Shown here piece after piece: positions 1 to 12,033 of a stretch of DNA of 64,000 nucleotides. The translations under genes were made by a program, and so were the position numbers. This stretch comes from Bursaphelenchus xylophilus (taxonomy: Eukaryota > Nematoda > Chromadorea > Rhabditida > Aphelenchoididae), in assembly GCA_904066235.2 (NCBI GenBank), contig CAJFCV020000002.1, positions 7,006,001-7,070,000 of the forward strand. The letters run 5' to 3'. A model generated the notes under the pieces. That model saw only the letters and a list, made by a program, of their open reading frames with translations. It was not told where the DNA came from and did no database searches. Numbering within the stretch: position 1 is the first letter of the stretch; the number at the start of each line of letters is the position of its first letter.

Positions 1-2249
1 GAAGGCTCCTGCTGTAAAATACGTAAAAGTCAACGATTTTAAGGACGCTGTGCTCGAGAAATTGACATCGGTGTTCTCTGAAGTTGTCGGAAACCTTTGG
101 CCCGGAAACAATTTCAACATCACTTTGAGAGAAGCTTCCAATCCGAAGTTTGGAGATTATCAATTCGATTCTGCTCCGATGATCGCCAACACCCTTAAGA
201 TAAAGCCTGATGAAGTCACGAGCAAGATCATAGAGCATCTGCCACAAGTCAACCTTATAAAGAGTGTTGAGAAAGCCAAAGTTTTTATCAATATATTTTT
301 GAACAAGGAGACTGTTGGGAAGAAAGTGGCATCCATCTTTACAAATGGAATTTCTCTTCCTGATTTGGAAAAGAAAAGGGTTGTAATCGACTTTTCTTCG
401 CCAAATGTAGCCAAACAAATGCATGTTGGACATTTGAGGTCGACAATTATTGGGGAATCCTTCTCAAGATTACTCGAATATGTTGGATTTGATGTGAGTG
501 TATATATAAGGAGCGTTCTTTCTACTCCATTTCGGTCGCAGAAAACCGCGATTTCATGCTATTTCCATGTACAAAGTTTTTGTTGTTTCTCTAGTTTTAG
601 ACAAGAATTTTGCATTTCTTGTCTGGAGAGCCCACAGACAAGAAGTCGCGGGTTTCTGTGATGAGGCCCGGAATGAAGTTATCTTACTTTTATTTTTTAG
701 GTATTGAGACTTAATCATATTGGAGACTGGGGAACTCAGTTTGGAATGTTGATTGCTCATCTTCAGGATAAATTCCCCAATTTCTCGAAAGAAACCCCAC
801 CACTTGAGGACCTTCAAGCCTTCTATAAAGTAAGTTGTTATGCCTGCTATAAAATATATTTTTTAGGAGTCAAAGAAACGGTTTGATGAAGATGAAGTGT
901 TCAAGAAGCGTGCCTATGAATGTGTTGTGAAGTTACAAGCCAGGGTACCCGAATTTGAGAGTGCCTGGAAACTGATTTGCGATGTCAGCCGTAAAGGTAA
1001 CAGCTCGGTTACGATAAAGGGTTTCTTTCAGATTACACCAAGATTTATGAGCGTTTGGACGTTACTTTGCAAGAAAGAGGAGAGTCTTTCTACCAGGATA
1101 AGATGGTTTCTCTTGTTGAAGATCTGGAAAAAGACGGCAAACTGAAATTGGAGGATGGAAGGAAACTATTCTATCCAAAAGAGGCCAACATTCCCTTGAC
1201 CATTGTGAAGAGTGATGGCGGATTTACTTATGATACTTCCGACCTGGCTACGATTAGACAACGATTGTTTGAAGAAAAGGGGCAGTGGCTTCTATATGTG
1301 GTTGACAGAGGACAGGCCGAACATTTTGAGGTGGGTTATTCCTGCTGTTTGTTTAATGACGTTAATTCAGTCTGTTTACGCGGCAGCTAGAGATCTTGGA
1401 TGGTATGATCCGAAAGAAATCCGAGTGGAACACGTCCAATTTGGGGTTGTTCTTGGCGAAGACAAGTAGGTTGGCGCATTTTCTTACTGTTTATTTGTCT
1501 AGAAAGAAGTTCAAAACTCGTTCTGGGGATACTGTCAAGTTGTCTGATTTGTTAGATGAGGGCGTAAAAAGAGCCGATGCCAAGCTGAAGGAGTTGAAGA
1601 GAGATGCAGTGATGTCTCCTCAAGAATTAGAAGCAGCTCGAGATGCCCTTGCTTATGGATGTATCAGATATGCTGATCTCTCTAATGGCCGAACCAACGA
1701 TTACGTATTCTCTTTCGATCGGGTATGTTTTGTTTCTTCTTTTAATTGTGCCTTGGTTTACAATTCTTTATTTTATGGAGCATGTTTTAGATGTTGAAAG
1801 ACAAAGGAAACACCGCCGTTTACTTGCTGTATGCTTATGCCCGGATCAGGTAATATTTAACCTTGTAGTTGTTACTGTGTAAACTTAGGTCGATTGCTCG
1901 AGAAGCTAAGATCACGAGAGCGTCTATAACTGAATACGTCAGCAGTCTCCCTGGCCAAGTTCTCCCACTCGAACATGAAAGGGAATTCAAGTTGGCCAAA
2001 CAGTTGCTCAAATTCTCGGACACTCTCTTACTGGTATTGGAATCTCTCCAACTTCACAAACTCTGTGATTATGTTTATAATCTGGCTACTGTTTTCCACG
2101 ACTTTTACAAGGATTGTTATGTTATTAACAAGAGTAAGACTGGAGAGGTCACTATCCATTATCATCGTCTGGTGCTTTGTGAAGTGACTGCCGACACCAT
2201 GGCGGCCTGTTTCAAGATTCTGGGGATCAGACCCATTGAGAGAATGTGA
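1..2249 (+). CDS. rars-1: Cytoplasmic arginyl-tRNA synthetase, 5' end outside the window
   Basis: Class I aminoacyl-tRNA synthetase that charges tRNA-Arg in the cytosol. The window opens inside the N-terminal additional domain, and the reading frame is open from base 2. Eight exons join cleanly: 1-493, 701-829, 867-995, 1032-1329, 1370-1468, 1502-1722, 1790-1848 and 1889-2249; exon ends are by splice signal. The HIGH-type signature is visible as HVGH near base 421. The segment [11 protein letters not shown] follows the first intron. The KMSKS position reads KKFKTRSGD at about 1502. The C-terminal anticodon-binding domain ends with [10 protein letters not shown], as in animal RARS1. Introns are about 35-70 bp except the first visible one (207 bp), which holds a repeat. 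An AATAAA-like signal lies near 2290. The gene is convergent with the qua-1-like gene. Confidence 0.97.
527..676. repeat. Small inverted-repeat element in a RARS intron
   Basis: The oversized intron 494-700 carries a left arm (about 527-556, ttcggtcgcagaaaaccgcg) and a right arm (about 637-676) that is nearly its reverse complement and contains acaagaagtcgcgggtttct. The same arm sequence recurs as an inverted pair at 9321-9360 and 9778-9817, so this is a dispersed family rather than a chance hairpin. Without the element the intron would be close to the local norm. No coding capacity is seen. Confidence 0.6.
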
Positions 2250-2544
2250 GATTGTTGTTGTTGTGGAAGAGTTGTTGATTTTTATTAATTTAATAAAATT
2301 TGTTTTTACTTGTTTACAACTGTGCCGATTTAAAGGTTTAAATCAAATATTTATTTTAATAACTTTTGAATAAAGAAAACTCTAATAAACCGCCTCTCCC
2401 GAGGTATACCAAACAATTATTAGATAATTAGACTTGAGGCATAAATTAGAAGTTTGTGATATGATTAATATCGGATATGAGAGAGAATAACAACAAATGT
2501 GGCCACGTACATACCCGCGAAGCATTCAGCACATAAAATAAAAA

Positions 2545-5500
2545 CTAATACTTGGCAAATGGCAGGATATACCAACTGAGTTGATGGACATAGTCCAACA
2601 TGATGGGGACCTCTTGAACTGCATTGTGAGCAGCTCCTTTCAGATATCCGAAGGTATGGTAGACACGGATCAGCAGATCGAACGCCATCTTCTGAGCCGA
2701 ATGACTCTCCAATTGCGAGAAGCAAGAGGCCAATATGTCATTAGCGACGATTGCTCCTTCTACAGTAACCGGACTGTAGATTCCTTTGGATAAACGACGA
2801 CCAACCTAAAGATTCATGTTTACTTTTCGTTGTACACGACGCTTTCGAAGGATCTAAGTGTACTTACTTTAGAAATCTTGTCAGCGAAGACGCGACCTTC
2901 AGAATCCAGAGTCAGAAGACATTCTCCTTTCTGGGCCTTATAGGAAAACTTGGATTTTCGAATCCATTCCTCTGTTCCCTCTCCTTTTCCAATACTTTCT
3001 TCCATTTCCTCGCAGTCTCCGAATGGAAGTAAATGCAATTCTAAATATATTTACATGGAGGTTGTGGCATTTACTTACGAGTTAATGACAAACTCTTCCC
3101 AGATTCAGTATTCAGCTGGACGAATTTCACATAGGTTTCAGGTTCACGATGGTAGAACAACTCTACGCGTTCGTATTTCATTGAACTGTCAGTGCTGGGA
3201 ACGAGAACATAGTCTCCGACTTGTAAATCCTCCATCTTCTTGTCGCCTGAGATGGTTCGAACCATGGTATCCCCACTGAAACAACTCCTCATACTAGCGA
3301 GGAAGCTGTCGGGCCCTGGGGAATCTTGCCATTGAAGAACATTGGGGTCGCGTGGAGGGGCGTTAGGAGCTGGTCTTGGTGGACTATGTACTTGCCCGTG
3401 TCCGTGTGAGACAGGTTTACTATGACTACGTTGGCCATGGGCCTTTTGATGGCCAGGACCGCTCTCTGTTGCTTTTGCTGTAAAAGTGATGATAATAATG
3501 GTTCATCCAGGCAGAGGATCGCAAAGAAATGGTAAGAGGGGAACAAAGCAAGGCACAATTTTTTTCCACTGGTAGTTAGTTCGGGAGGCTTTTTGCCCAC
3601 ATCTTTACCGTAAAAAGCCTCCCCTCCCCAGAAAAATAAAATTCCGCAGATACGCCCCTGATCTTGACAATGATGACTATATATTCCTAGTGACTCACCT
3701 GGTCGGTTTCTGCACTTCTGGGTGGTAGTTACAGCGATTTCTTCTCCACTTGCACTGTGAGCTTCTTCTCCACTTGCACTGTGAACATCTTCCCCACTAG
3801 ATTCGGAAATGATTCCTGTGAATCCAGTTCCCAAAGTTTCTTCTCCACTTGCTTCATGAACACTTTCCCCACTCGATTCAGCTGACACAGCTTTAGTCTT
3901 CAGTTCATCACACCATGGAAGCACCTCTTCTCCTCCATGTCCTCCTTCTCCATGATGTTCTTCTTCCCCACTGTGGTCTCCAATCTCATGAGCACCCTCA
4001 CCTTTATGGTCACCATCCTTCTTGTCCCCTTCTTCTTGACTATCCTCTTCTGATTTGGTGCCAACTCCGGCATTCACTTCAACCACGAATCCACCTTCTG
4101 AGGTGGTTTCTTTTTCTTCACCATTGGTGGTGTTTTCAACTTTTTCTGATGACGACCTTTCGACACTTTCATCAGAATCGGTTGGTTCTTTTTCGTTGAT
4201 AATTCCGGAGAATTTTGATTCATTACCTCCACTTTTCTTTCCATTTCCATTAGTACCTTCAGCCGATTCCTCAGTTTCTCCACTCTTGGCGTCAGCATCA
4301 GGACCTTGCTTGTCATTCTCATCTCCTCCTTGTTTGAATCCTCCATCATCTCCAATCTCGTTGGTTCCATCAGAATCCCCGGCATCGTGAATTGTGCCTC
4401 GGTTCCTCTTTCCTGCGTTGGCCAATGATTTCTCATCAGTTCTGTCATCCTCTTCGGATTCCTTATTTTTCAAAGCGTTTGCTTCTTCGTTGTTGTGACC
4501 ATCTGCTTTTCCTCCCTTATTTCCATCGCCTTCCTTTCCACTATCGGCCTTTCCGTCACCGTTTCCTCCATCGGCCTTTCCTTCTCTATCTTTCTTCCCC
4601 TCCCCGTCTCCAGCTTCTTCAGAGTCTCCACCAGATTTCTGACCCTTGTCTTTTCTTCCCTTGCCAGATCCTGCATCTCCATTATCTCCTTCAGTTTCTC
4701 CGGACTTGTTATTATTTTCATCTCCTTCTTTACTGGCCTTATCGACTTTTTCTGAACTTGCCCATTTTATGTTCTCACTGTCATCTCCATTATCATCGCC
4801 GTCTTCTGGGAGGGTTTCTCCTTCATCGTGAGTGGAGAGACGTCCGTTTTTCCTTCTCAGGAGTTTAGGTGATTTCTTTTCTGTTTCTCCATCCTTTGCG
4901 ACATCATTGCCATTTCCTTTAATTTTTTCATTTTCTTTGCCAGACTTATGCTGACCGTTGTTTTCCGAGTTGGGTTTCTTTTTTCCGTCCTTTTCAGCGT
5001 CTCCGGAAGCCTTTTTCTTGCCTCCGTCTACAGTCTTGCTGCCTTTCTTTCCTCCATTTCCCAAAGAGGACTTATCGGTCTTGTCGGGATTCTTGTCGTT
5101 ATCTTTCCCGGAGTCTGAGCTAGTCTTGTTTTTGTTTGCATCTTCATCTTTTTTGCCGTCCTTATTCTTGGGTTTCTCGTCCCCACTGTTGTTTTTCTTC
5201 CCTTGATTTCTTCTCTTTCCTCCATTCTTCGCCTTTTCGTCGTTGTCACCTTTTCCTCCCTTTCCTTTCCCGGCATTATCCTTTTGGTTTTCGCCTTCAT
5301 ACTTGTCCCCATCGTTTCTGACGTCTTCTCCATTTCCCTCCTTATCAGAATCATCTTTTCCTTTATGGTTTTGCTTTCCTTTTCCTTTTCCTTTCTTTCT
5401 TGCATCATCAGGACTGGCGCCGTCATTCGCCTTCTTCTTTCCGTTTCTATCTTTGTCATCTGGAGTATTTTGTCCATTCTTATCTGCAGAATTGTCATCA

Positions 5501-7455
5501 GAGTCGGCCTTGTCTTTGCCGCTTCCCCTCAAACCATCTTTATCACCTCCTTCTTTGTCTTTTTTTCCTTTCTTAGCCTGTTTAGATGGGCTGTTTCCCT
5601 TGTTTCCTTTGCCCTTTCCAATTTTGTTCTTAGGTTTCCCTTCGGCATCACCATTGTCATCGTTAGGTCCATTTTTCTGATCAGCATCAGTTGTTCCGTC
5701 TTCATCATCTCCTTTAGCTGGCCCCTTTCCAGGTTTTCCCTTTCCTTTCTTTCCAGTCTTACCAGTCTTGTCAGCATTTCCGCCATCGGCATTTGATTTA
5801 AGAGCCTTCGACTGATCCTTCCGGACTCCTCCATCTTCGTCAGTTCCGCCATCAACGGCGTCCTTTCCTGGATCTTCCTTGTCGCCCTTATCAGTGTCAT
5901 TGTCTCCATTTTTGGATTTCCCGTCTTTTCCTTTTCCGCCGATTAATTTCTTTCCCTTTTTCTCTGCACTCTCTTCTCTCTCCTCGTCAGAATCAGCCGT
6001 TTCGTCTTCCTCTTCTTCCTCTTCCTCCTCTTCATCCCACTTGGCCTTCTTTGCATTCTTCAACTTCTTATTCTTTCTTTGTCCATGGTTCTTCTCATCA
6101 GGAATAAAATTCCATCCATCTCCAGCTAGATCACTGTCGCTGTGAGCAGGTCCTAATCTTCCGTCTCCTCGTCCTCCACTTAAGTCACCAGCAGCACTCT
6201 TTTCATTATCTTTGGGTTGTTTTTCGTCGGGAAGTTGAATGTGGGCCTGCCCTCCTTCTCCTCCTTTCCCACCTTCAGCATGAACATGGACATTATTATT
6301 GATGATTGGGGTTGCTCCTCCATTGCCAGATGAACCGCTCTTGGCGTCTTGGCCATTCTCGGCCTTAGCACTGGAAATGGCGGTAGCCAGAGGTCCAGTT
6401 CCCTTGGAATCATGGCCTAAACGATGAGCACGAGACCTGACTCCAGCTGAATTCTCGGCCGAGGCTTCTTCCCAGGCGCTCCAAGTGGTCTTACTCCAAG
6501 TGCTCCATCTAAAATACAATCTTAAATCAAGTTTCGTCATCTTACGTGGATGTCTGCCATGAACTCCAAGCAGCAGCCGCCCATTCATCGCCTTCCGGGA
6601 TCTTAGTTTCCTGTTCTTTTGTTACAGTAACCTGTTCCCCGACTCCTTCGTTTGCGAACTTTCCACAACGAGGACGGCAGATAGTAACGCGATAGCCAGC
6701 ACTGTAAACAACCTATCCTATAATGAACTTACAACTTACGGGACTCTCTCAATAGCCTTTACAATCAAAGTGGGGGGAGATTTGTTGCGTAACATGAAGA
6801 GTCGCATACGGTAGCCAACGTAGCCATCAAATTGTTCTGGAATTTGGTTGGCATTCTTGAGAACGGTGATTCCATCATCGCTCTTGGAGGTCCCATTGGT
6901 TTTGGCTTCGTCAGAATGAGAGCCATCGGGTAATTCGTATACGAAACAATCGTTGTCGTAACTCAGATGCTCTTCTTTCTGCTTCAGCAAACAACAAGTG
7001 TGTTCAACTCTGCAAATAATCCAGTTCAAGAGTGCGAAAACAATTAAAAGGTAGAGAAACGGCGATAAAACATACGGTCCTGTAGCAGTTTGTTGATTCA
7101 CATGAGCAACAAAGTTGTATTTGCCGCCACAAGTGTGCTGTTGATGTTCATATTCGCAATCCTAGAATCGGAATTCCAATAAACGTTGCAAAAAAGGGAT
7201 TGTTTCTTCTTGAAAAGAAAAGCATGGGAGAAACAAGAGGTAATGAGGCGGATAATTACGGGGTTTAAATTTAAATCCGGGCTTAAAAAAGCATACCAAA
7301 TTGTCGAATCCACAAATGTTGAGACGCTGACAATGCATCCGAATGGTGTCATTTCCAAAGTTCTGAACTATGAGGACCTGATTATTGTCACATCGGTAAG
7401 AGATGGCATCAACGCCGAGGAGCAGTAGAAGCCCCCAGAGGACGTGACCCCTCAT
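2545..7455 (-). CDS. qua-1: Quahog-like hedgehog-related secreted protein with Hint domain
   Basis: Eight exons (7455-7297, 7161-7076, 7009-6740, 6701-6546, 6508-3699, 3477-3079, 3040-2868, 2805-2545) give 1,437 aa. A signal peptide (RGHVLWGLLLLLGVDA) is followed by a cysteine-containing N-terminal domain of about 220 aa, then a tryptophan-rich patch. A huge linker follows, about residues 240-1160, rich in Lys, Gly, Asp, Glu and Asn. The last 212 aa are a Hint autoprocessing domain: it opens SCFSGDT with the nucleophilic Cys at about residue 1226, keeps the TxxH motif (TQLH), and ends VTVEGAIVAND...LASC. This is the C. elegans QUA-1 plan; the ortholog assignment is inference from architecture. 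The family is secreted by epidermis and matters for moulting and cuticle. The ATG follows a tttcag acceptor by five bases, which suggests trans-splicing. A GTG two codons upstream was not used. Confidence 0.85.
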
Positions 7456-8364
7456 TTCCACCTGAAACGGCGTGAAACTTGAACGGGAAATACAGGGCGG
7501 CGGTAATGACCCCGATCCACGAAATTATTACGGATTCTGAGAGTCTGGAGAACGTTTGGAAATTAGGAATCAAGGATCAAGAGCTGGGAATATTGGAAAG
7601 CAAGGGCAAGAATGAATAATGACAATGTCAAAAAAGCAGGGGATTTCTGAGAAAGGCTTCGTTAAAATGATTAAATGAATAAATGATTGTTTCACGAGCT
7701 TAAAAATAAATTAGAAAGCCAAGAGTGGCACTTGAAAATCCCAAAAGGACGTTATGAACAAACTCGGTCTATCCAGAAGCTCCCTCGGGCGATTGGGGCG
7801 GACTTGAACGGCTTGTTTGTGTTCAACTCCTCTTCACTCTCCAGAATGTTTGTCTTCATCAGAAGTTGGTTGTTCATCGACGCCGTGCTTGGTGGATTCA
7901 TCGTCGTTCTTGTTCGGACGCACTTTCCGTTGCTCCCGCCCTCCCGACTTTTTGACCCGGATTTATTTTCACTCCATAGTTTTTTACTTTTTTCGTTCGT
8001 ATAATTAAGACGGAATTCAGATGCCCTACGGGCAATTCTCGCGGGAACCGTTCCGGATTGGATGAACTGGTTTGAAAGGATTAATGTTGATGGGTGTAAA
8101 ACAAAACGCAAGAAAGGAAAGCCAGCCGAGGGAGTAGAGTAATGAACTGCGATCTCAAGGTAACGACCCTCATGCTCCAGTTATGTAGCCTCCAGAATCC
8201 CCTGAATAACTTCCCCTTCCCTTCCCTCCCATAAATAATCCCTCGCTCTTATTATGCCATTTAATTGTCCTTCCCAACGCCCTTAGGAGGTCAAACACAA
8301 TAGACAAACGAAAGTCCACCGAAATGTCCAAAAAAGGTCACAAGTGTCTCAGAAGTCAAACGTC
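7456..8364. other. Intergenic region upstream of qua-1 and the MSP-domain gene
   Basis: Divergent promoter interval between the minus-strand qua-1-like gene and the plus-strand MSP gene. Overlapping reading frames of about 100 codons exist near 7690-8110 on both strands. They lack family resemblance and credible splice partners, so I read the stretch as regulatory or 5' untranslated sequence. I see no recognisable repeat. Confidence 0.4.
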
Positions 8365-9284
8365 ATGTTACGCAAAGAAGTGTTGCCACCAGAAAGGGAT
8401 CCCCCGCAACCGCCCTTCATCTTGAAGTTACCAATGGTCCCTCGAGCACCCGATCAGTTGGCGTTGACCATAGATCCCCCGAGGGCCTGGTTTACTACTT
8501 TGGGAGGAATTTCCAAGTAAGTATGGGAATGTTTTGAAAATTCAGAGTCAGATGAAATGTTTTCATAATTCTACATGATAAAATACGAACAGAGAAGGCA
8601 AAGCTTATATAGCGGCGGAGCTTAACCAATCACCCAAAACACGCAGGGCTTGTTCCCGGAAGGATAGGAAGATCCACGATAAGGTTCCCTCCTTTTCTGG
8701 CAAAACAGTAAAGGAAAGATAGAATTTTTTTGACAAAGGTTCTTTTTCATTTTCGTTTCAAAAAGCGCGCAAGAAACCAGCGCGCCCTTCCCGCTACCAA
8801 ATCTGCTTATTTTTGGCAACTGGATTAGGTTCGCAACTGAAAATAATACCTTCAGTTGCGAACTGAACTTGAGTCACAATAAGTTGGATAGTCACTTTTC
8901 TCCTCCGAATAACCATTAAAAGTAAAGATTTGAGGTTTTACAACTCCCCGTCTATACGATCCTTCTTTTCAGACATCTCCTCTGCAATCACGGACCGGAC
9001 CGACTGGCGATGAAGGTGCGGTGCAGTAACAATCATGCCTTCCGGGTTAATCCCGTTTTCTCTTTCCTCAGTGAAGGGCAGACTCAAGAATTCGAAGTAA
9101 GTCCATTATTTCCTGCGCTAATCTGCTTAATTTGCAGTTAATCCGCCTTCAAGGTGGCGAACCGCGAAAAGACAAGGTCCAGTTGTTGTTTACCATCGCC
9201 CGGGACAGTGATAATGATCCAGTTCAGCTTTTTGGGAACAATTCCAAAGTCCGATCAGTGGTTCTTCACATAACAACAATCTGA
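8365..9284 (+). CDS. Small MSP-domain protein
   Basis: Three exons (8365-8516, 8973-9096, 9138-9284) give 140 aa. After a proline-rich leader of about 35 aa, the protein matches the major-sperm-protein immunoglobulin-like fold: LTIDPPRAWF, then LAMKVRCSNNHAFRVNPVFS, a loop SEGQTQEFE, and a strand IRLQGGEPRKDKVQLLFTI, ending VRSVVLHITTI. Canonical MSP is about 127 aa, so this is a single-domain member with an N-terminal extension. MSP-domain proteins act in amoeboid sperm motility or, as VAP-like proteins, in membrane contacts. No transmembrane segment or coiled coil is present here, so a cytosolic role is more likely. The first intron (456 bp) is unusually long and contains a hairpin. Phases agree at both junctions. 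Confidence 0.75.
8829..8863. repeat. Hairpin in the MSP-gene intron
   Basis: Two perfect 13-bp arms, gttcgcaactgaa and ttcagttgcgaac, are separated by 9 bp inside the 456-bp first intron. It could be the remnant of a short terminal-inverted-repeat insertion or a structured intronic element. No second copy was noticed. Confidence 0.5.
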
Positions 9285-9320
9285 TATCTTATGAGGATAT
9301 ATGGCGCGCGCGTTCTCTTC

Positions 9321-9817
9321 GTTTTGGGCCTTGTCGCAAAAACCCGCGATTCCTTGTCTGTGGACTCACCAGACAAGAAAGGCTAAATTCTGGTCTAAAA
9401 GATCAGTCTGTCGGTGCACATTACCTCTCATTTGGGGCAGAGTTTATTTGGGACAGATCGGCTGTCGGCCTTCTATGTATAGCCAATATTGCGAATTTGT
9501 TTGACTAGCTATCCAAATTACAACCAAAATTTTTTCTCGTTTGGCTAGCCAAAGTTTCCGAATGACACTGAAGCCCCGAAAATATTAGTTAGCCGAAAGG
9601 TTGGAATGGGTATTAAAGAGTAGGAGTGACTGAGAGCAGGAACCCATAAATGGCCAAAAACCTGCATTGGCTAGCGAAGTTAGCCAAACTGTTAGAATCC
9701 CTCACACATAATTTTTTTGTCACGTTGCCCCGTTTTGCGATTTTTTCGAGGAGCGAGAAGACCTAGTTTCCTGTCTTCAGACAAGAAATCGCGGTTTTCT
9801 GCGATGAGGCCGGAAAT
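9321..9817. repeat. Inverted-repeat element related to the RARS intron repeat
   Basis: The arm at 9321-9360 (gttttgggccttgtcgcaaa and onward) and the arm at 9778-9817 are inverted copies at roughly 80% identity by eye. Both share the core CGCGATT...CTTGTCTG with the repeat in the RARS intron. The roughly 400 bp between them has no coding capacity. The element looks like a non-autonomous, MITE-type insertion; the precise ends and target duplication could not be fixed. Confidence 0.5.
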
Positions 9818-10701
9818 GAATTAGGCTAGCCTTATAAATGTTATGACTGATCGCGTCATGAGTTCGTAATAAAAATTGACAACATCAACCAATAATCGGG
9901 CCTTTGTTCGAACTTATTTGAGTTAATTACCATCAGCAACATCATTATGTCCCGTAATGTGCCGAAAGAGTCGAAATAAGATTAACATTCAGACCCATAG
10001 TAAACAAGAGATAAAAACATGTATGCATTCTCCTCACGACATACGTGCTCCCCACCCCGGATCATCGTATCTTGTGAATTTATAACACATAAGCGGATTA
10101 AGTATACTCCCAACATAAAGATTGCGTCAATTAGAATAATCCCCCATATCTTTATTTAAGGCCCCGAGAGCTCCGAAAATGGCCTTAAAGACTTGTTGAA
10201 AGAGATCCGCTGGGAAATCTGGTCTTATCTCTCGCTGTTTGCCTCAGGCCCTAATTGTTGCTGGACACGAATCGACCCGAGTAATGGGTTTTGGGGTTCC
10301 ACTCCTTATCCTTGATGTTCTTGGTTACATAACGTAGTTTGTGTAGTAATGTGAGTGAAAAAAGATTGGGAAGGAGTGCTGAATATGCCCCTGGAACCCC
10401 CATCAGATTAAGGTTTCCGGCCCTCTAATTGCCGGAGATTAACGGTAAAGAGAGTAGCTGTAGTTGGGTGACCTTCTATGGCCCAATCTTTGGGAATAAA
10501 CCGCCCTAACCAAAGACGGCCAACTTCTCGGGACCGCCAAATGTCCAACCAATTGCATAATTGAAGGCCGGTGATGACGGTGCTTATTTTGGGGCAGGTT
10601 TTCGTGTTATCTTCTGCTCCCCTCATTAATGCATGGGGATAAAAAGACGTGCCATATGACTGCTTCCGAATTCTAGATGACTGCTCGCCATTAAAATATA
10701 G
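9818..10701. other. Non-coding stretch
   Basis: No gene could be supported here. A 116-codon minus-strand reading frame (10408-10758) has no family resemblance and lies antisense to the start of the next gene. The first exon of the following membrane-protein gene may be hidden here. Confidence 0.35.
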
Positions 10702-11488
10702 ATAATTCCATCCTCTTGTCTCGACGGATAAATGACCGAAGTCCGGGCCCTCAGGCAATCAACGTGAATTCAATCCTGGTCCTTCTGATTGGGGTCGGCG
10801 GCGGGTTTCTCTTTGTGGTCACGGGTATCTACATCTACTTCTGCCTTCTCAAACATGTCAAAAAGTAAGTGGCTTTGCATCTTCCTACTTTTCGTTAAAT
10901 TACTTTTCATCAAATTCCCATTTTTTATTTAGAATTCAGAAGCCCAATGAGGCGCACCAAAGCCGACCAGCCAAGAATTCGACGGACTCTGTCCCCGAAC
11001 AGACCCTGCTCCAATCAACGCGTGATTTGGAGGCCAGTACTGTCTTCAGTCACACCGAACAGGATATATTATCCTTGGATTTTCCCTTGGTCAAAAATAA
11101 AACTACCAAAATCGAGGATTCTGAAGGGAATCTGACCGATTCTAGCTCCCTACGTCGTAACACTATCGCTCAAACAACGTCCAATCCATTGCAGAAGACG
11201 GACACCAGCAGAAGAGACACGCTGCCACCCAAGATGACAAAACCTCTGTTTATCCACCCCCAACCATCATATCAACGACTTCAGAGCAACAAGCCGACGG
11301 TCCTCAGAAGTTCCGAGCTCTTGAATGAAACTTGGGAAGAAGAGATAAAAAGGCGATCCTATGATAACCTCCATTTAAAGAGGCCTGGGACTGGCCGCAA
11401 GCTGCCCAGCGTTGAATTCGCGGAATCTCAACAAATAAAGGTGAGTGGAGAGATAGGCGAAGTATATCAATATACCAGAATAGAGTGA
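10702..11488 (+). CDS. Single-pass membrane protein of unknown function, 5' end unresolved
   Basis: Not recognised. One exon ends near 10865 and encodes a strongly hydrophobic segment (SILVLLIGVGGGFLFVVTG and onward, about 28 residues) closed by a Lys-rich stop-transfer stretch. A second exon (from about 10933) encodes about 180 residues of Ser/Thr/Lys-rich, probably cytoplasmic and disordered sequence. This fits a type I or type III membrane protein with an intracellular tail. The frame is open upstream to 10700 without an ATG, so a first exon, perhaps a signal peptide, is missing from the model. The 3' end is also open to choice: the frame reaches a stop at 11486-11488, but a good donor (aaag|gtgagt) at 11441 could lead to another exon. 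Confidence 0.45.
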
Positions 11489-11623
11489 AACGGGGTCAAA
11501 TTAGGCAAATAAATTTGGAAACGATCCATAATGGTTAGATTTCGAAATCTTTGCAAATATCATCAATAAAAAATAATTATTTGATGATTCATAGTGACAT
11601 TTCGTACGATTGCAGCGAAAAAA

Positions 11624-11702
11624 TCTGTCCAATTTCACCCTTTCCAATTTCCGCGCTCTGTCCAAATTATTTCTGTCCAATTTCACTCTGTCCAATTTCC
11701 AC
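11624..11702. repeat. Degenerate minisatellite with TCTGTCCAATTTC units
   Basis: About four to five imperfect copies of a unit close to TCTGTCCAATTTC (with ccaatttccgcgc variants) stand in tandem. Read on the minus strand they produce Lys-Leu-Asp-Arg-Val repeats in a spurious 142-codon frame. The surrounding 11489-12033 is otherwise featureless and AT-rich. Confidence 0.6.
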
Positions 11703-12033
11703 GAAGCCCTGCAGCCTACGCACGGTACCGTGCCGCGGTACGAAAAAATTATGATTCGAGCCAGCACAACTTTTAGATTTGACGATTTGCCACGAATTTT
11801 ATTGGAATCTCGAAAAAACTTTTTTTTTGGCATTCGCAACGTCAAATCATTGTCAATCAAACGGGCGCTCTCGATCTGACGGCTGACAGGATTGACGTGA
11901 TCTCTTGTCAGTTCTGCAGAAAATATCAAACAACAAAGAGATTGCGTAACTTCCTGATGACATTAATTGTGATAACCACAATCTATGACATCTTTTATGA
12001 CATATTTTCTGGATAATTTTAAAAAAGAAGCAA

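Noticed and set aside
4055..6145. Many long frames on the plus strand and in other frames opposite the qua-1 linker
   Set aside because: They are shadows of the low-complexity coding exon; Ser/Pro/Leu-rich content is what the antisense of a Lys/Gly/Asp-rich repeat gives.
7687..8111. Overlapping frames of about 105-120 codons on both strands upstream of qua-1
   Set aside because: No domain, no consistent splice partners, and the two strands compete over the same bases.
10408..10758. 116-codon minus-strand frame
   Set aside because: It lacks family resemblance and overlaps the 5' region of the plus-strand membrane-protein gene.
11501..11929. 142-codon minus-strand frame with Lys-Leu-Asp-Arg repeats
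   Set aside because: The repeats come from the TCTGTCCAATTTC minisatellite; nothing else supports a gene.
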